Shown here one piece after another: positions 13,263 to 26,419 of a stretch of 64,000 bases of DNA. The notes under the pieces were generated by a model. It worked only from the letters and a program-made list of their open reading frames with translations. It had not been told where the DNA came from and searched no databases. Within the stretch, counting starts at the first letter, position 1. Each line of letters starts with the position of its first letter. The translations under genes were made by a program, and so were the position numbers. Source of the stretch: Cinclus cinclus (Eukaryota; Chordata; Aves; Passeriformes; Cinclidae); the NCBI RefSeq assembly GCF_963662255.1, contig NC_085046.1:23393620-23457619 (forward strand), written 5' to 3'.

Positions 13263-13375
13263 CTTCAATTTTTCAGAGGTGAAAGAGTTGCACAGGGTGT
13301 AGTTGGACCAAGTTCGGTTGCTCTCAGGATGGCGGAACCAATTTCCAGTTTCATCACAATATTTTGAAGCCCTCT
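13263..13375 (-). CDS. CALCR: CALCR coding exon 4: end of the ectodomain
   Basis: Encodes Glu105 (split) to Lys142. Seen: acceptor TCATCAG ending at 13376, 113 nt open, donor GTATGC beginning at 13262. The frame reads [18 protein letters not shown], then [18 protein letters not shown]. It supplies the last two ectodomain cysteines (111 and 133), completing the six of the fold. Two further sequons lie at 124-126 and 129-131. The CNxFTxEKLK ending is the linker into TM1 and matches mammalian CALCR closely. An alternative AG two bases into the exon would break the receptor frame, so the border at 13375 is preferred. The exon ends in phase 0, as required for the TM1 exon that follows. Confidence 0.96.
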
Positions 13376-14214
13376 CTGATGAAAAATTGCAATAAAAGTT
13401 ATTTTAACATAAGCATATTATGAATTTAAAAACCCACCTAAAATAATTTCTTTAGGAGTAAAATGTCTGCGTAATAAAATCCAAATTATTTTCAACCTGT
13501 GTAATTAATATACATCTTTGCTGTTTTGTTGTTCTGTTTTTTTCTGAGACTTATCTGGTGGTAAATTTGTTTAGCTGTCTCCTTTTGCACTACACCCACT
13601 AGGGTATATATCTCAGCTTTGATTCATATGCAATATTTAGCTGATAATAATCCATTTAAAGAGGCTATTGACAGAAGTTTATGAAAGAGAAAATAACTAC
13701 AGGTGTGATGCCAGACCTGGAGGAAGTGTGCAGGGTTTCAAGTATCAGGGTTCAACGAGTTAAAAATACTGTGTAGATGAAGGGCAGTCAGCGGTGTAAG
13801 AAGCAGAGGCTGGGTGCTGGAGATGCCAACAGCCCCAGTGCAGTGCTCTCCCTGTGCAGAGGAGTAGAAAAGTCTCACCCAACCTCCTCACCAGTGGAAT
13901 CCTGACATGCAGAGCCAGAGCATCCTCAGGGTCTGCACAGAATACAGGCACAGAGACAAGCAGCCTCAGAAACATTTTGGCACTTGTCCCACGTGTTCAG
14001 TTTAATTTAAGATGGCTGCAGAGTTCTCTGTTTCAATAATCTGATGTGTCTTTGGCCTTTACACGGGCGTCTCTGGTGCTGGCTCCTTCACCACAGGTGG
14101 CTCTGGCGTCCTTCCCGAAAGCCCTGCTATATGGATTGTGCTCCATGCTCGTGCTCCTCTGCACATCCTTTACCTGTGCTGGGGACACAGTGGGGCTTCA
14201 GCAGCACATGGCTC

Positions 14215-14490
14215 TGCAGGATGCCAGAGGACACAGTCTCAAGCTGTGCCAAGGGAGGTATAGGTTGGATATTAGGAAGAAGTTTTTCATGGAAAGAATA
14301 ATAAAGTATTGGAATACGTTGTCTGGGGAGGTAGTGGAGTCACCATCCCTGGATGTATTTTAAAAAAAGACTGGTTGTGGCACTTGGTGCCATAGTCTAG
14401 CTGAGGTGTAAGGGCATGGGTTGGACTTGATGATCTTGGAGGTTTCTTCCAACCTTGTGATTCTGTGCTTCTGTGTGATTCTGTGATGCC
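14215..14490 (+). mobile_element. CR1 LINE 3' end
   Basis: About 275 bases match the well-known end of CR1. In order: CTCAAGCTGTGCCAAGGGAGG, TTGGATATTAGGAAGAAG, GGGGAGGTAGTGGAGTCACC, GTTGGACTTGATGATCTTGG, and a tail of GTGATTCTGTG-type units. The copy is 5'-truncated but fairly well preserved compared with the one near 9.6 kb, so it is younger. It sits in sense to the + strand, antisense to CALCR. Confidence 0.92.
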
Positions 14491-17093
14491 TGGAACTGCA
14501 GGTGTGTGCTGTGTCTGTGTCCCCCCGTCAGGCTCACACTCCTGCTGGGGACAACCTGGATGCTGAGGTGCAGATGGTCACTCCTAATCACCAGTCAAGT
14601 TTTGGACCCATTTCTTTGGCCTTCCCTCAAGCATTAGCCACATGGGAGTCACTGGAATGTTTGCCCAAGTGACAAAGACCGGATAAGATCATAAACTTAC
14701 AAAATAATGAACAATTATTTGACGTTTTCTTAGATAGTGTCACAGAGACTTATGAAAAACATGTTTTTTAAGTCTGACTTTTAAAATAGTCTGAAAAGTC
14801 TATCTTGAATTTCCTTTGCCTTTTCTAGCTCTATAATTTTATTGGCTTTATACTTAGATTATCAGCATTTCCACTCAATACACCCTTACAGAGCCCATAG
14901 GCATTTCTACGTACACACTTTCAATTTTTGTGGCTAACATTCCCACCTACTTTTCTTCATCTGATGATTAATGGTTCTATTAATTTCTAAGATTAAGATT
15001 CCTAAAGCCTAAAGAAAGGAACTGATCATATGGGTAAGGTAAGGATAGAATAGACTGTTATTTTACTCTGACTAGAAATACACTTTATATAATGCCCTTG
15101 CAGAAAAAAAAAAAAAAGAAGATAAACCTCCAGAACACAGCATATTTTTGAGATTATTTTGGATTTCAAATCGTTGTTTTGGGGACTTGTTAAAAATCAA
15201 TACATGCATCAGCAATACCAGGATGAACAGTACATGTTATTTGAGCCTTACATGGCTGCAGCTTAGAGATAATCTCAGACTGCCCATGTAGCAGTGTTCC
15301 TTTTTACTCATTGCCAGATGCTATCGAGAGCTGGAAAAAGTTTTCAGTCACAGATGAAAGATTAATGGTTATGCTACCATGGAACACAGTGTGCAAGTGT
15401 TGCACTGATTGTCCCATGCACTCTGCAAAGTGCACGGCTTTTGTTAATCTGCTACAGAGTACATATGGCAAAGTCATCCATCATCTCTGTGCTACAGTGC
15501 CTAGGTAGGCTCTCTGCCAGAGTATAATGTGGCCTCTTTAAGTTAGAGGCAAACCTTTTGCCTCATAGTTTTCCTTAAAGCCAGACAAACACAGATCCTA
15601 CTATAAAACTGATCTTACTCTGAAAGTGCCGATGTCCCATAGGTTTCTTTCTGTGATGTGAGAATACATAACTGGGGAATAAGCACTCTTTATTGTCCAT
15701 CACAGTGGCTCAAACATATCTTCTAAATCTATTCTTTTATACAGAAAAAAAATCTGCAATCCAACCACTGTTCTACTGCAAGTTATTCTAGAATGGCCCA
15801 GTAGCAGGTGGGGTTCTTTGTGCTAACCAAAAGAATATGATGAAGTCTGAAGAATTACACACATGTAAAGATGGGTAAGACAAAGCTAGCAAGGCAAAAA
15901 GGAAGTTTTGGCTTTGAGATTATTAATAAATAAATTACTAAAATAATTTATTAAAATACTGTGTAAACTAATCTTTTAGTCTCTGTCTGTACCCTATCAG
16001 CTTGGGTAGGACACCACTTGGGCATTGCATCATTCAAAGTGGAAGAACAGTGACATCACATCGGACTGATCTCACCTGACTGTAGGAACCCTGAAGTTGC
16101 ATAACTCCTAGGCAGCTGTGCAGAATCTCTGCAGTTGAGAGACACTTCAAGAGCTGTCTGGGCAAAATGGATGAGAGCAATCTCATCCACAAGGGAAGTT
16201 TCGTGGGAGCAGTGAAGTGTCTTGAAAGATTAACCAGAAGCAGTTATTTGCATGAGTATTGTTTGTGCTACTAATAGTGCTTTGATGAATCAGATGCTCA
16301 TTAGAAATCCCTCAGTCATCTATATGTAACAAATATCTTAATATCTCTGGAACAACATGATACCTCTATCAATCAGGCTTTTCACAATTAGACTGGAGCT
16401 ATAGCTAGCACAAGTTAAAGGAGCCAACATCAGTTTTTAGTTTATTGCTGAATTATAAGATAGAAGAAGAAAGAAGTTATCTCCTGTTGCAGTCATGCTC
16501 AGCACATACCAGACACTGGATTCTTTGCCATTGTTTGGATAGACCTGTGCAGTCCTTAGTTTTGCAGATGAAAGAATAGGTGATGTTGCACATCTGATTT
16601 ATTTACATCTTTGGTAAAATATTCTGGAAGGAACTTTTTAAAAAATAAAAAATAATCTCATACAAAGCAATGGAGATCCTAGAAAACATCAATTTCAGTG
16701 TCCTAGTAAATGAAGGATTATTACTGTCTTCAGAGTGTCTTAGTCGGCAGAACTAGAATCTGTATAAGAGTCTTATTGGGCAATATGGGGATAGGAATTG
16801 ATTTTTAGAACACAGCTGTCAAACTTGATAAGGAGCAGGACAGAAATACACAGAAGGGTAAGAAGAAAAGAAGAAGCTGGACAAAGAGTTCAGATTTGTC
16901 TGTTTTATAATTGTCTAAATTATATCACTTTAGGACAAGAGAACAGGACCAGCAGGAATACAAAGATGTCTGTTTTAGTTAAATTCAGCCAGAATTTAGA
17001 TTTTGTGGCAGCAAGAGAAGGGCTCTCCCAGTGTCAGAGCAGGAAGGCAAGGCTGTACTTGCATGTTCTTCAGTTGTAAGAAGCAACAACATA

Positions 17094-17125
17094 TTAATCA
17101 TCATCTGATTAATCATCATCTAATT
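17094..17125. repeat. Short tandem duplication
   Basis: ATTAATCATCATCT occurs twice, 15 bases apart, separated by a single base. Two copies only. Confidence 0.7.
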
Positions 17126-20100
17126 GCTTATGGATGCATACGGATTTGCTTCCAAATTGCACTTCTAGAAACTCTGCTCCAGGAACTACATGAAGTGTTA
17201 TGAGTAATAGCTTGCAAAAGGGAGCTAAAGACAGAAATCCAACAAAGCACACAACTGAGGGGAGTTTTGCTAAATGCATCTTTGGTTCACAAAGTAGGGT
17301 GGATACTGATCTTAAACACTGCTTTCTGCCAAAAAGTAAAGAGAAACTGAGATGAAAAGGGGTGTCTGCCACAGAAAAACTTCCACATTTGGTTCCCTTG
17401 CTGTATGACTGCACCAAAATAATCCTGACTAAATGCACTGTACAGGGACAGTGAGGTGGGCAATATAAGATTTCCCTGCCACAAACCCAACAGCTCACAG
17501 GTGGCACAGGACAAGGCTCAGCTCCTCCTTCTGCCCTCAGCCAACCTGCCCTGCTAGAAAGCCATTATATCTACAATGTACTTTATTTTCTTCCATTAAT
17601 AAGAATATTGCCAGCATGGATTATATACTGCATTCCTCAAAAACTGAACTCCTACCTATTTCAGTGTGACCTGGAACCATTTCAGACAGGTTATGGCAAA
17701 GATTAACCTATCTAAAATATGAATATAAAATAAAATTCAAGAGAATTCCATGTTGCCTGAATAGCTGCCTGAACAGGAACATACAAAATAGCCCTGCTCG
17801 GAGCTTCACAGCCAGAAGTGGATGAGACAATGAATTTCCTGCTGTCACTGGCATTAAAGCAGTAGGTCTTGTTATGTTTTCCAAGCAAATTGATTTGTTT
17901 TTATGCATTATCACACTGTGCATGATGTGCACTGCAAGAAAGAGATTGCTTCTTTCAGAGCACAGATTCCTGTCTAGTATGAACTGATCTAAGTTCAGTG
18001 AAATAAGTGGAACTACACTTGGTAGCTAACTGTGAAGTTGTCAGACAGAAAATAACCAGAGCACTGAGCATGTTCTCCTTCACTTTGTTTCTGTGTTCTT
18101 TTCTTCAGAATATGACTTCACCTTGTTTACTTTCTAACATACTCTATCAATTTATTCTTGGCATCAGTACTGAATGTTGTTGGGGATCAGACACAGAGGG
18201 CTGGTATTTGGCACCCACAGATACAGATGGGAGGAGGATTTGGTACTATGCTGACAGTAATGTGTCATTTTTCCAATGATGAATGATGTAAGTATCAGAG
18301 CAAAAATATAGAGGAAAGTTGTTATTTTATTACACGGCCTCTTAATGAAGTGGCACAACCATCAATTAGCTAATACATAGTGGTTCTGCAGATCTTGGTG
18401 CAGCCCAAAACAACACAGCATGAAATACTTGTTTCAGAAATCCATGGGGTTACTTGCATGCCTAAAATATTTACTGAGGTCAGAGATTCAATGGGGAGGA
18501 AATCTGACAGTCACTACAGTTTTCATCTTGGAAAACTGCTATTTTTTAGGATGAAGTTTCTGTGTCTCAGCAGAAAAGCTGGCTGTATTTTGTTAAACAT
18601 GAATGAGGTACCAAAGGAAATAATGAGTTGTGACACAAAACCTGTCAGACTTCTCAGGACAGTTCATTCTCTGCTTTTGGCCACCTGTTAGTGGCAGCCA
18701 CTTTCATTAACAGTTGACAGACTCGTAGGCAACCACAATATTTCTTGTCTCCCTCCTACTTTATTAAGCCTCTATGTGACAACCAGCCACCTGAAAAGCA
18801 TAGGCTGACTACCCACTGGTTTGATGCCACGTCTGTAACACTTGCTGGGTTACTCAACAGCTATTCTAGGAAAACAGCTCTGGCTCAACCAGGAGCTGCT
18901 GCCAAAACTGGGAAACGGGGTTGACTGACCAGGATGCAGGCAAAGAGGCAGACAGACGTACTGACGAGGAGAAATGTGCCAGAGGAAAACACTGTGTCCA
19001 GAAGAACACAGGTATTGTTCCTAAAGGGGACAGCAGAGAGAACAGTAGGAAATTAATTACTGGAGGAGGCTTTTCTTCCTACGGCTGTGTACAGAAAACA
19101 GGAATACTAAAAAATTCCCCGATTTCAACTTTTAAATCTTGCCAGAAAGAGTGCTGGATTATGCACACATTGTGGGCCAGACTTCATGACAAGCATTTAT
19201 ACATTAAGGAGTGATTTGCAATCAGTGAACGAGCCACAGGTCTTGGCATTAATAAGCATTAGTAAGTGGAGTGAGATGCCTCTCCATGGATGGCTTCAAG
19301 TGTTACTTTGAAGAGTGCTGTTGTAGCAGAGCAATTAGTCCAGAACAAGTCACTGGAGACAGACAAGATGAAAAGCTGAGAATAGGTGGCTGGGGAGCTA
19401 GTAGGAGAGTGGCTCTGAAATCACCCCCATCTATGAAGGATGAGGACCTTTAGTCATGAGGAAACTTCTGTGATCACAAGGCTGCCCAACACCCACCTGC
19501 TAAAGGTACAAGCTGAGCATTGCATGGAGTGTACAAAAATTAGGACCGTTAGTGCCACATATTTTTTTTTTTTCTTCCTTGAAAACCATGGAAGCAGGGA
19601 AAGGAAGATACTTGTAGTAAATCTTCCTACTCATAAAGAGGACTGTTGCTGTGTGGGAAGGATATCATAAGTAAAATGGGGTCTGAAGCAGAAGGTACAG
19701 ACCACATCCTAGAGGCACTCCTAACATGTATGCTAGGAAGGAAAAACGTTGTGCATCCTCAGGATCCAGAGCCTCAGGCTCTCTCCTGAATGTGGGCACT
19801 TCTGTCTGGGAACTGAACCAAGTTTGGCCAATTCTCCTAAAATGCTCTTTTGGAATCCTTAGGAATATTTTGTGAAAACAGTCTAATGGTTGAAGAATGG
19901 TCCACAGAGAGGGATATCTGAGTGATAGGCAATCCTGCAGCTGAAGGTTTCAGCTTCTCAATCTGTTGTCCCCCGGTGCTCCAGTGATGAGCTGTGAGCA
20001 TGAACCTGCTCCAAGACTTCTTGAAAACCATGACACTGCACAGAAAAGAGGTCAAGTCTTGTGAAGAAAGGGCATAAAAGACAAGACCTTGCGATTTGGT

Positions 20101-21311
20101 GCTCATTATTCTGTCTCAGGGGTGTAAATTGCTATAAGGGTTTGTTAGGTTGGTCTTAGGGTGTTTCCACAGAAAGTGGGTAGTGACCTTGCCACATGAG
20201 CTCACTTTCCAAACACAATATTCCTGAGCAAACAGATTTCCTTCAATCCATCCTGTTTAATGCCTACCTCCACCAGAAAGAGGGGTGTTCCTTCAACAAA
20301 GACTGGGTCTCACCTTGGAAATTTGCTACGTTCTGTGTGAATTCTGTAATTACAGACAGCTTGATTTACGAAGAACAGAAATAACAATCAATCTGGCTGT
20401 AAGTGGGATTCAGCAAAATGTATACAGGATTTGATCCAACCTGGAAACTCAACAGTTTCTAAATAAGCAATAAGCTAAAGAAAATCAGCAATTTCAGCTG
20501 ATGGTGCTGGATAATTAACTCATAGCTATGTAATAGTCTGTTTCCTTCATTTGGGCTCATGCATTTTGGGATAAGCTTTTTGAAAATTTTCAGATTTATG
20601 CACCCTCCCTCTCAAATGTTTCTTTCACAAATTTTAACTGCAATTGGTGCATTGTGACTATGTGGAATTTAGCACACCGTGGCATCAAGCACCACCTATA
20701 AGCAACATATCCTGAGCAAAACTGTCTCTCTTGAAACTGTACTCTTTGCAGAGTTAAACTTGTGTCTAATATTTCCTCATATCTATTTGGAAATACTTCC
20801 ATTGATTTTTCATTTTTTCTTTTAAACATTATTCATTTACTTCTCTCAGTCTGCTTCTAGTATTTGTATGAAGAATTCAGCTGAGAACTGAAACTCAGAG
20901 ACTGAAAGAATGTTATGTCCTCTTATTTCATAAATTTATATTTTGCAATAAAAAAATGAACAACATACTTATACATATTTAAAGCACATAAGCACTTCTC
21001 TTCATTATAAAAACTTAGAGTGAGGTGCTAAAAATATTTTGATGTTGTAATTCAGAAGCTGGCATTTTAATAAACTAGGTTCCATAAATCCATGAGTTGT
21101 ATTTATGGAAATTCAAATGCATATAAAATATTTTAAAAATGAAAATATATAAATTACAGAACCCAAAACTTGATGCGTTTTAGTTTCAACCAGGCTTTCT
21201 GAGATTTCACAGTGCTGCAAAAATGCCACTGGATTGAACACATCCATTCAATGGTGCAAATGTTCTGAAGACATCCTTTGGAAGATAAAATGATAAAAAG
21301 AAATACTGTAC

Positions 21312-21422
21312 CAGTTGGATCGAAATCTGGAAAATAATCCGGACAATTCTGAGCAGTGAGCCTTCCAGCAGGTGTGTCATCCCAGCACAACCAGCCATCC
21401 CATGTTCGGTTGCAGAACAGAC
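21312..21422 (-). CDS. CALCR: CALCR coding exon 3: hormone-binding domain core
   Basis: Encodes Gly68 (split) to Thr104 plus one base of Glu105. Seen: acceptor TCCAG ending at 21423, 111 nt open, donor GTACAG beginning at 21311. The frame contains [17 protein letters not shown] followed by [12 protein letters not shown], the hallmark of the class B hormone-receptor domain. It supplies three of the six disulfide cysteines (71, 80, 94), a sequon at 72-74 and the conserved Trp/Asp cluster that shapes the peptide-binding groove. WDDTPAG separates CALCR from its paralogue CALCRL, which I recall as WNDVAAG at this place. This is the single strongest piece of evidence for the gene's identity. The phase 1 to phase 1 exon can be skipped without shifting the frame, but skipping would remove three disulfide cysteines. 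Confidence 0.96.
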
Positions 21423-24400
21423 CTGGACATTTAAGAGGGTTGAAAGAGTTAATGCCACAAAAAAGTCCCTCCTGAGCTGCTCTGTTCTAGTCTCTCAAGG
21501 AATATTGCTGCCTGCAGCCATGAAGTTTTCTTTTAGTAATATACTCTTTTGTTATTGTTACACTTAGAGTGGCATTCAGGCTCTACAAGGTTTTTGCTGA
21601 CCTGATGTTAGTAGTGTTCATTTTACCAGAAAGTTACAGTCAAACTGAACTTTGAATGTAGGGCCCAATCCTACAAATTTCTCTTCTTATTCCTCTTCCT
21701 CTCAGGTCTTAGCATTAGTGGTACCCAAAGACCCACTTTTCATTTCACCTTTTTCTGCTCTGTAGGTCTGAAAATCAAGTGCTCAAAATGTAAAGCTAGG
21801 AAGCATTTGCGGAGACATCCCAGCTAAAAGAAACATTTGCAGAGACAGGTCCCTGTAAAGCTGTTCAACACCAGAGCTTGCTGATGTTACAATTCCAATG
21901 AAGAAGGTGCAAGACTGATCTGTTACAGGCAGATTCTGCCTGCTGATGTTGTCTAGGCAGGCATGCTGTGATCCTGTCCTTGTCATGCCCCTTCTGGGAG
22001 CGTGGTGCTGGTGAAGCTCTGGGATGTTCCCAGCCCCCAAGCTCAGCAATGCTGGAGGCAGAACACAGCTCATTGCTGATCCCCATTACACAGATTGTAC
22101 ATGCCATGGTCCTCAGAAATTGTGCTCTAAGGGTGCTTGCTGTAACATATAATATGACTCATTGTGGGTTTATACAAGAAACACATTAAACCCCCCTACA
22201 CTTACTGGTTATTTTCCATTCAAAACCAGTTTATGTTGGGGAAAAAGTATTTATCACCAAGACCATCAGGTTAAAGTGAAGTAGAATGAGAAGATACATA
22301 TTAGCTTTTTTTTTTACTCTGGGTCTGAGGAAGTATTAAAATGGATGCTGTTTTTGAAAAAAATTGTAATAGAATGCACTTAATAACCACTGAAAGTTAT
22401 TAACATATGGGTAGTTAGTTTCTTCTAGAGCTTTTGAAACTATCAACAGATAAACTTCCTTACTGAAGCAAGAAAGCTGTTAAAAGACATCTGAATTGTT
22501 CCAATTTACACCAGTAACTGTTTGTAAGTCAAGTAGTTGACGACTGAAAATAAAAAGTATAAACATTTCAAAATTAATTTTTTCAAGATTAGATAATTGT
22601 TCAGAAAAAAAATTTCATGTACACTTTTACTTAATTAGCTTAGATTTTATATATTTATAAAATATATTTTAGTTGTTTATATATTTATATAGCACATATA
22701 TTTTCAGTTATCAATTTAAATGTGCAAATGTTACTTGTTCACTTAGTTAACCAATCATCATATCAGCAATTTGTTATCTTTCCTTCAGGCATTGTCATGT
22801 ACTTCTGTATCTTTGAAATTTATCTGAATAATTTTTAGGAATATTTTTGTAATATCAAAGAAAAAAAGAGTAGAAAATTATTGCAACTTGAGCTTGTTTT
22901 TGAAAAGTAGTGCCAAATGGAGTTGGAAGGAATATCTAGTTTTAAAACTTTAAATCTTTTGCCTGGCCTGATAAAGAAAAATAATCACATAGGTCAATCT
23001 GTGCATCATGGGATTGTCTTCCAGGGTAATTATCAGAATATATATATATATATATATGCACACATTTCTATCTATCTATCTATGTATATATATATATACA
23101 CACACACATATATATACTGTGCTGTTCTGGAGGGGTGACCATGTGTTTCCATGTGCCTGAGCTCCTCATTTTATTATGTCTTCAGTTCAGAACACAACTT
23201 CATTGGTGCTGGCACCATTCTGTAGTCACCCGTTATCTTTATTCTGAGTTATAAACAAATTAAGAGTGTGTTGCTGTGAACTGACAGCCCCCAATGGCAT
23301 CACTTAAACCTGGCTGCCAGCTGAAGGAATGCAGGCACTTCCCTGCTGTTCTCCTGTGACAACACTGCTCTTGAGCACACTACTAGGAATTCATGCCTTG
23401 ATACATATTAATTCCCACCTCATGCTGGAAAATCCGCCCTTTGCAACTTACCACACAAGCAAAGTGCAAAAGAAAGGTGAATTCAGTGGTTACTGCCAAT
23501 GGATGCAAAAATTAGGTGTTTATAGAGCTGGAGACTAAAAAAGTCATCTAACAAGAAAGTTATTCCCCCTGCAAGTCCAGCAACTAAAAGGCTTATTTAT
23601 GCCTGAAACATCATTCCTTCTATCCAATAACCCTGTTTAACTCCTTGTGGGTATTCCCCATTATTCACCTGAATTAAAACCTGTTTTAAGCAGTGGGAAT
23701 CTCTATATTCATTTGCAAATAGTCCTGCATCAAGATCTAATTATCTTAACATCTAACTCTTCTTTGAGTCTTATAGAGCCCAGTAAAATTTTTAAGATAA
23801 AGAGCTGTAGATGTCTTTGTTCTTTTATTACAAAAAATCCCACATTGCCTCAAACACCACTATTAGGTTGGGTGTTTTTGTTAATTGTTTAAAATATATT
23901 TTCTCTTTGAAAAGTGTCCTCAGTATCTGTTGTTTACTTGCATGAGTTTCACACTACCTGTGATATTTTTTTCTCAAGCTCCTTGTATCTTCATTCTATC
24001 TTCTGAGAGAAAAAGTGATCAGAATTCTCAGTCCCAAACAGAATTGCTACTTTATATTATGCAAATGCAGCACCACTATTATTTATCATTTTCCTTCTTA
24101 TTAATCCTCATATATGCCTCATATTCAGTAAAGATGTTTTATAGACCTATTTTAGAAATCTCAGTGTTTTGCAAATCTCTTTTTCTTATTGTTGCTGCTG
24201 AATATAGAATACATGGAACTTGTGCTGGTACAGAGCATGATACCCAGCAGTCAATACACAAATGGCAAAATATTGAAACGGTGAGTGGAGCAAACAGAAC
24301 ACCATTTATATTTAAAATTCACAATCAGGTGTGAGCTTGCTGAGAGGTTCAGGAAAATGCTATTCCCCAAGCAAGAACAAAAGAGATTTAAGCTACAAAA

Positions 24401-24639
24401 CATTGAGCCAGAAAGAAATGTAGGTGACAGGGAAGGGAAGAGCTGTTCATTCCCTGGGCTCCTTTCAGGTTTTTTCCTTTCTTTGCACTTAGGAGAATGC
24501 TAAGTGAATTTGATTACTGCTTGTGGAAAGGAAACTGAACCCTGAGGAAGACTATGGGTTAGTATAGAGAAGAAAATATTTCTTTATAGTTATTGAACTG
24601 TACATAGCAAAATATAGATTTTTAAAAAACCCTTTTTAC
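21423..24639 (-). other. CALCR: CALCR intron 2
   Basis: 3,217-bp AT-rich intron with GT/AG borders. It contains a compound microsatellite (23037-23116) and an AT-dense stretch near 22640-22700. The frame at 23885-24334 has no recognisable protein content. Confidence 0.85.
23037..23116. repeat. Compound microsatellite (TA)n-(TATC)n-(TA)n-(CA)n-(TA)n
   Basis: A TA run, a short CA-rich spacer, about four TATC units, a second TA run, then CACACACACA and a final TATATATA. Likely polymorphic in length. Confidence 0.9.
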
Positions 24640-24793
24640 CTTTTTTCTTGTATGGAGGAGCTCTGTTCATCCTCTCATAACATTTGAACTGCGAATCTAT
24701 TATCTTCTGCCGTATGACTGAATTTTCAGTTACTACAGGCTCTAATGTAGGATCAGTATAATTTACAGTAGAAGAAAGACTTGGAACAATTCT
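24640..24793 (-). CDS. CALCR: CALCR coding exon 2: N-terminal helix of the ectodomain
   Basis: Encodes residues 17-67 plus the first base of Gly68. Seen: acceptor CATACAG ending at 24794, 154 nt open, donor GTAAAA beginning at 24639. The frame reads RIVPSLSST, an N-glycosylation sequon NYT at residues 27-29, then the helix segment IRQKIIDSQFKCYERM. That segment aligns with the N-terminal alpha-helix of mammalian CALCR (RKKMMDAQYKCYDRM, from memory). Cys54 is the first of the six conserved ectodomain cysteines. In related structures this helix packs against the ligand C-terminus and is also where RAMPs bind. Oddity: the exon ends in three lysines (65-67), just before the CNRTW core, where human CALCR has an uncharged or acidic stretch. 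The phase 1 end matches the next exon exactly. The family assignment is firm; paralogue identity comes from the next exon. Confidence 0.93.
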
Positions 24794-25474
24794 CTGTATG
24801 GAAAGGAAAAGCTGTTAGTACAACTGAATAAACAAAGAGGATTAAATTAAAAAAAAAAAAAAAAGTGAGGACCAGAAATTTTTATTATGCATTCTTAAAA
24901 GGCATTTTATTTATACATATGTTTATCATTATGATGGGCCTCATACTACTTACAAAGTAAATTCTGAATTTTGTTTACCTCGTGAAAACATAAGATTTTA
25001 ACCAAGCCATTTTTCTTGGTTAAGAGGTCATTAAATACTTGATAAAGTCTTCAAAACATTTTCATTTAATTTAGTGCTCCAAGAGAATTTTCTGTCTTCC
25101 CAAAGTTACACCCTTGTATTTCTGCTCACTTGTGCTGATTTAACTCTAGACAGTGCAGACCAAATACCTCAGTGCCACAGCCTTTGCTTTGAACTGATTA
25201 TTTCATGTTTTATGTCACCTGCTTTGAGCTTCTGCAACTGTTAAGGTCATAGAAGCACAGGGTAGGGTTTAAACCTTGGTACCTGACCTTAGCTCCTAGT
25301 TAAGTACCTAAGCAGACTCCATAAATTTGATAGTCTAAATAGCAAGGTCCTCTTTGATCTAGTGGCATCTTCTGAATTATCCCATTCTGAGCTGTCTGCA
25401 TGTTAAAGGAAAGGATCTTTGCCTCTAGAAGGGAAAGATCTCAGCTGGAGAGGTCAGTTACATTCTTTTGCCTG

Positions 25475-25558
25475 CCATCCATCCATCCATCCATCCATCC
25501 ATCCATCCATCCATCCATCCATCCATCCATCCATCCATCCATCCATCCATCCATCCAT
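25475..25558. repeat. (CATC)n microsatellite
   Basis: About 21 nearly uninterrupted tetranucleotide units, which give the repeating IHPS peptides in the overlapping frames. The lack of interruptions suggests recent or ongoing length change. Confidence 0.97.
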
Positions 25559-26395
25559 TCATCCCTCCTTCCTTCTCTCCCTTGTACAGACAAAGTCCAT
25601 GGGTGAAGATAAAAGTGTGGAGCTTTGGTTTGCTCTGTTCTGCCTCAGTCCTGTGTCATGAATCTTCTCTGCTTCAAGGTGATAGTAAAAGATTAATTTC
25701 TCTGTTTCCCCACTCAAAAGCAACATTGTTGTAGCACTTTCCTAGCAGGACCCTCTATTTTCCCCTATACTAAATGGTACTAAAGGCACCACAAACACAC
25801 TCAGATTCATTTGCAGGCTGTTTCAAAATCTAGGACTCTCATGAACACACAGACTTGACCTTTTTAGCAGCAAATGCTAATACAGAGATATTTAGGCATG
25901 AATTTGAAGTTGTTTGAACTGAAAACATAACAAGTTTGAAAGTTCAAATATCAGTTTACTTCTTACATTTTGCTGCCCCTTTTTTATTTCACATCACAGC
26001 TAATTGTATTCCATCAATACGTTACCTTTTACTCCCATTTTCACACTAAAACACCTTGGTAAAATACACGGCAAAACCACAGTGTGTTTGACTTAATTGA
26101 AAGAAGAAAGAAACATTACTTTTAGCCTGATACTTCCATGACAAACCACATCAGTTTAATCTCTTTTTTTACTCATATCAAATCAATTATGTTTTTCTAA
26201 TCTCAATCTCATCTCACTCTTTTGACACAGACATTTTCAACTGTATATGGCTGCTAACTGGAGGATATGGAGGCAGTCAGTCTTGTTGTACTTAAGTAGG
26301 TGCTTGAAATAAAATAGAAGGAATAAGATGGTAATATTTTCTGGCAGAGATAATTTTGTATAAATTTTAGATGTATGCATACATCACACACAACA

Positions 26396-26419
26396 CCCCC
26401 TCCCACCTCCCCCCCCCCC
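26396..26419 (-). other. C-rich tract, G-quadruplex potential on the CALCR sense strand
   Basis: On the + strand the runs are CCCCC, CCC, CC and an 11-base C run, separated by single bases. The minus strand, and so the CALCR pre-mRNA, has the matching G-runs. The long G-run can supply two tetrad columns. Confidence 0.55.

Larger units (their letters stand above)
13376..21311 (-). other. CALCR: CALCR intron 3
   Basis: 7,936-bp intron with GT/AG borders, containing a CR1 3' end at 14215-14490 and a tandem ATTAATCATCATCT repeat at 17094-17125. The segment 13690-14214 is GC-richer and has small open frames on both strands, but none is recognisable. No other exon was seen. Confidence 0.85.

Noticed and set aside
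21312..21422. CALCRL (calcitonin receptor-like) instead of CALCR
   Set aside because: The WDDTPAG motif and the intronic mir-489 both point to CALCR; CALCRL, as I recall it, has WNDVAAG here and does not host mir-489.
25400..25734. Proteins with repeated IHPS units
   Set aside because: They are translations of the CATC microsatellite in three frames.
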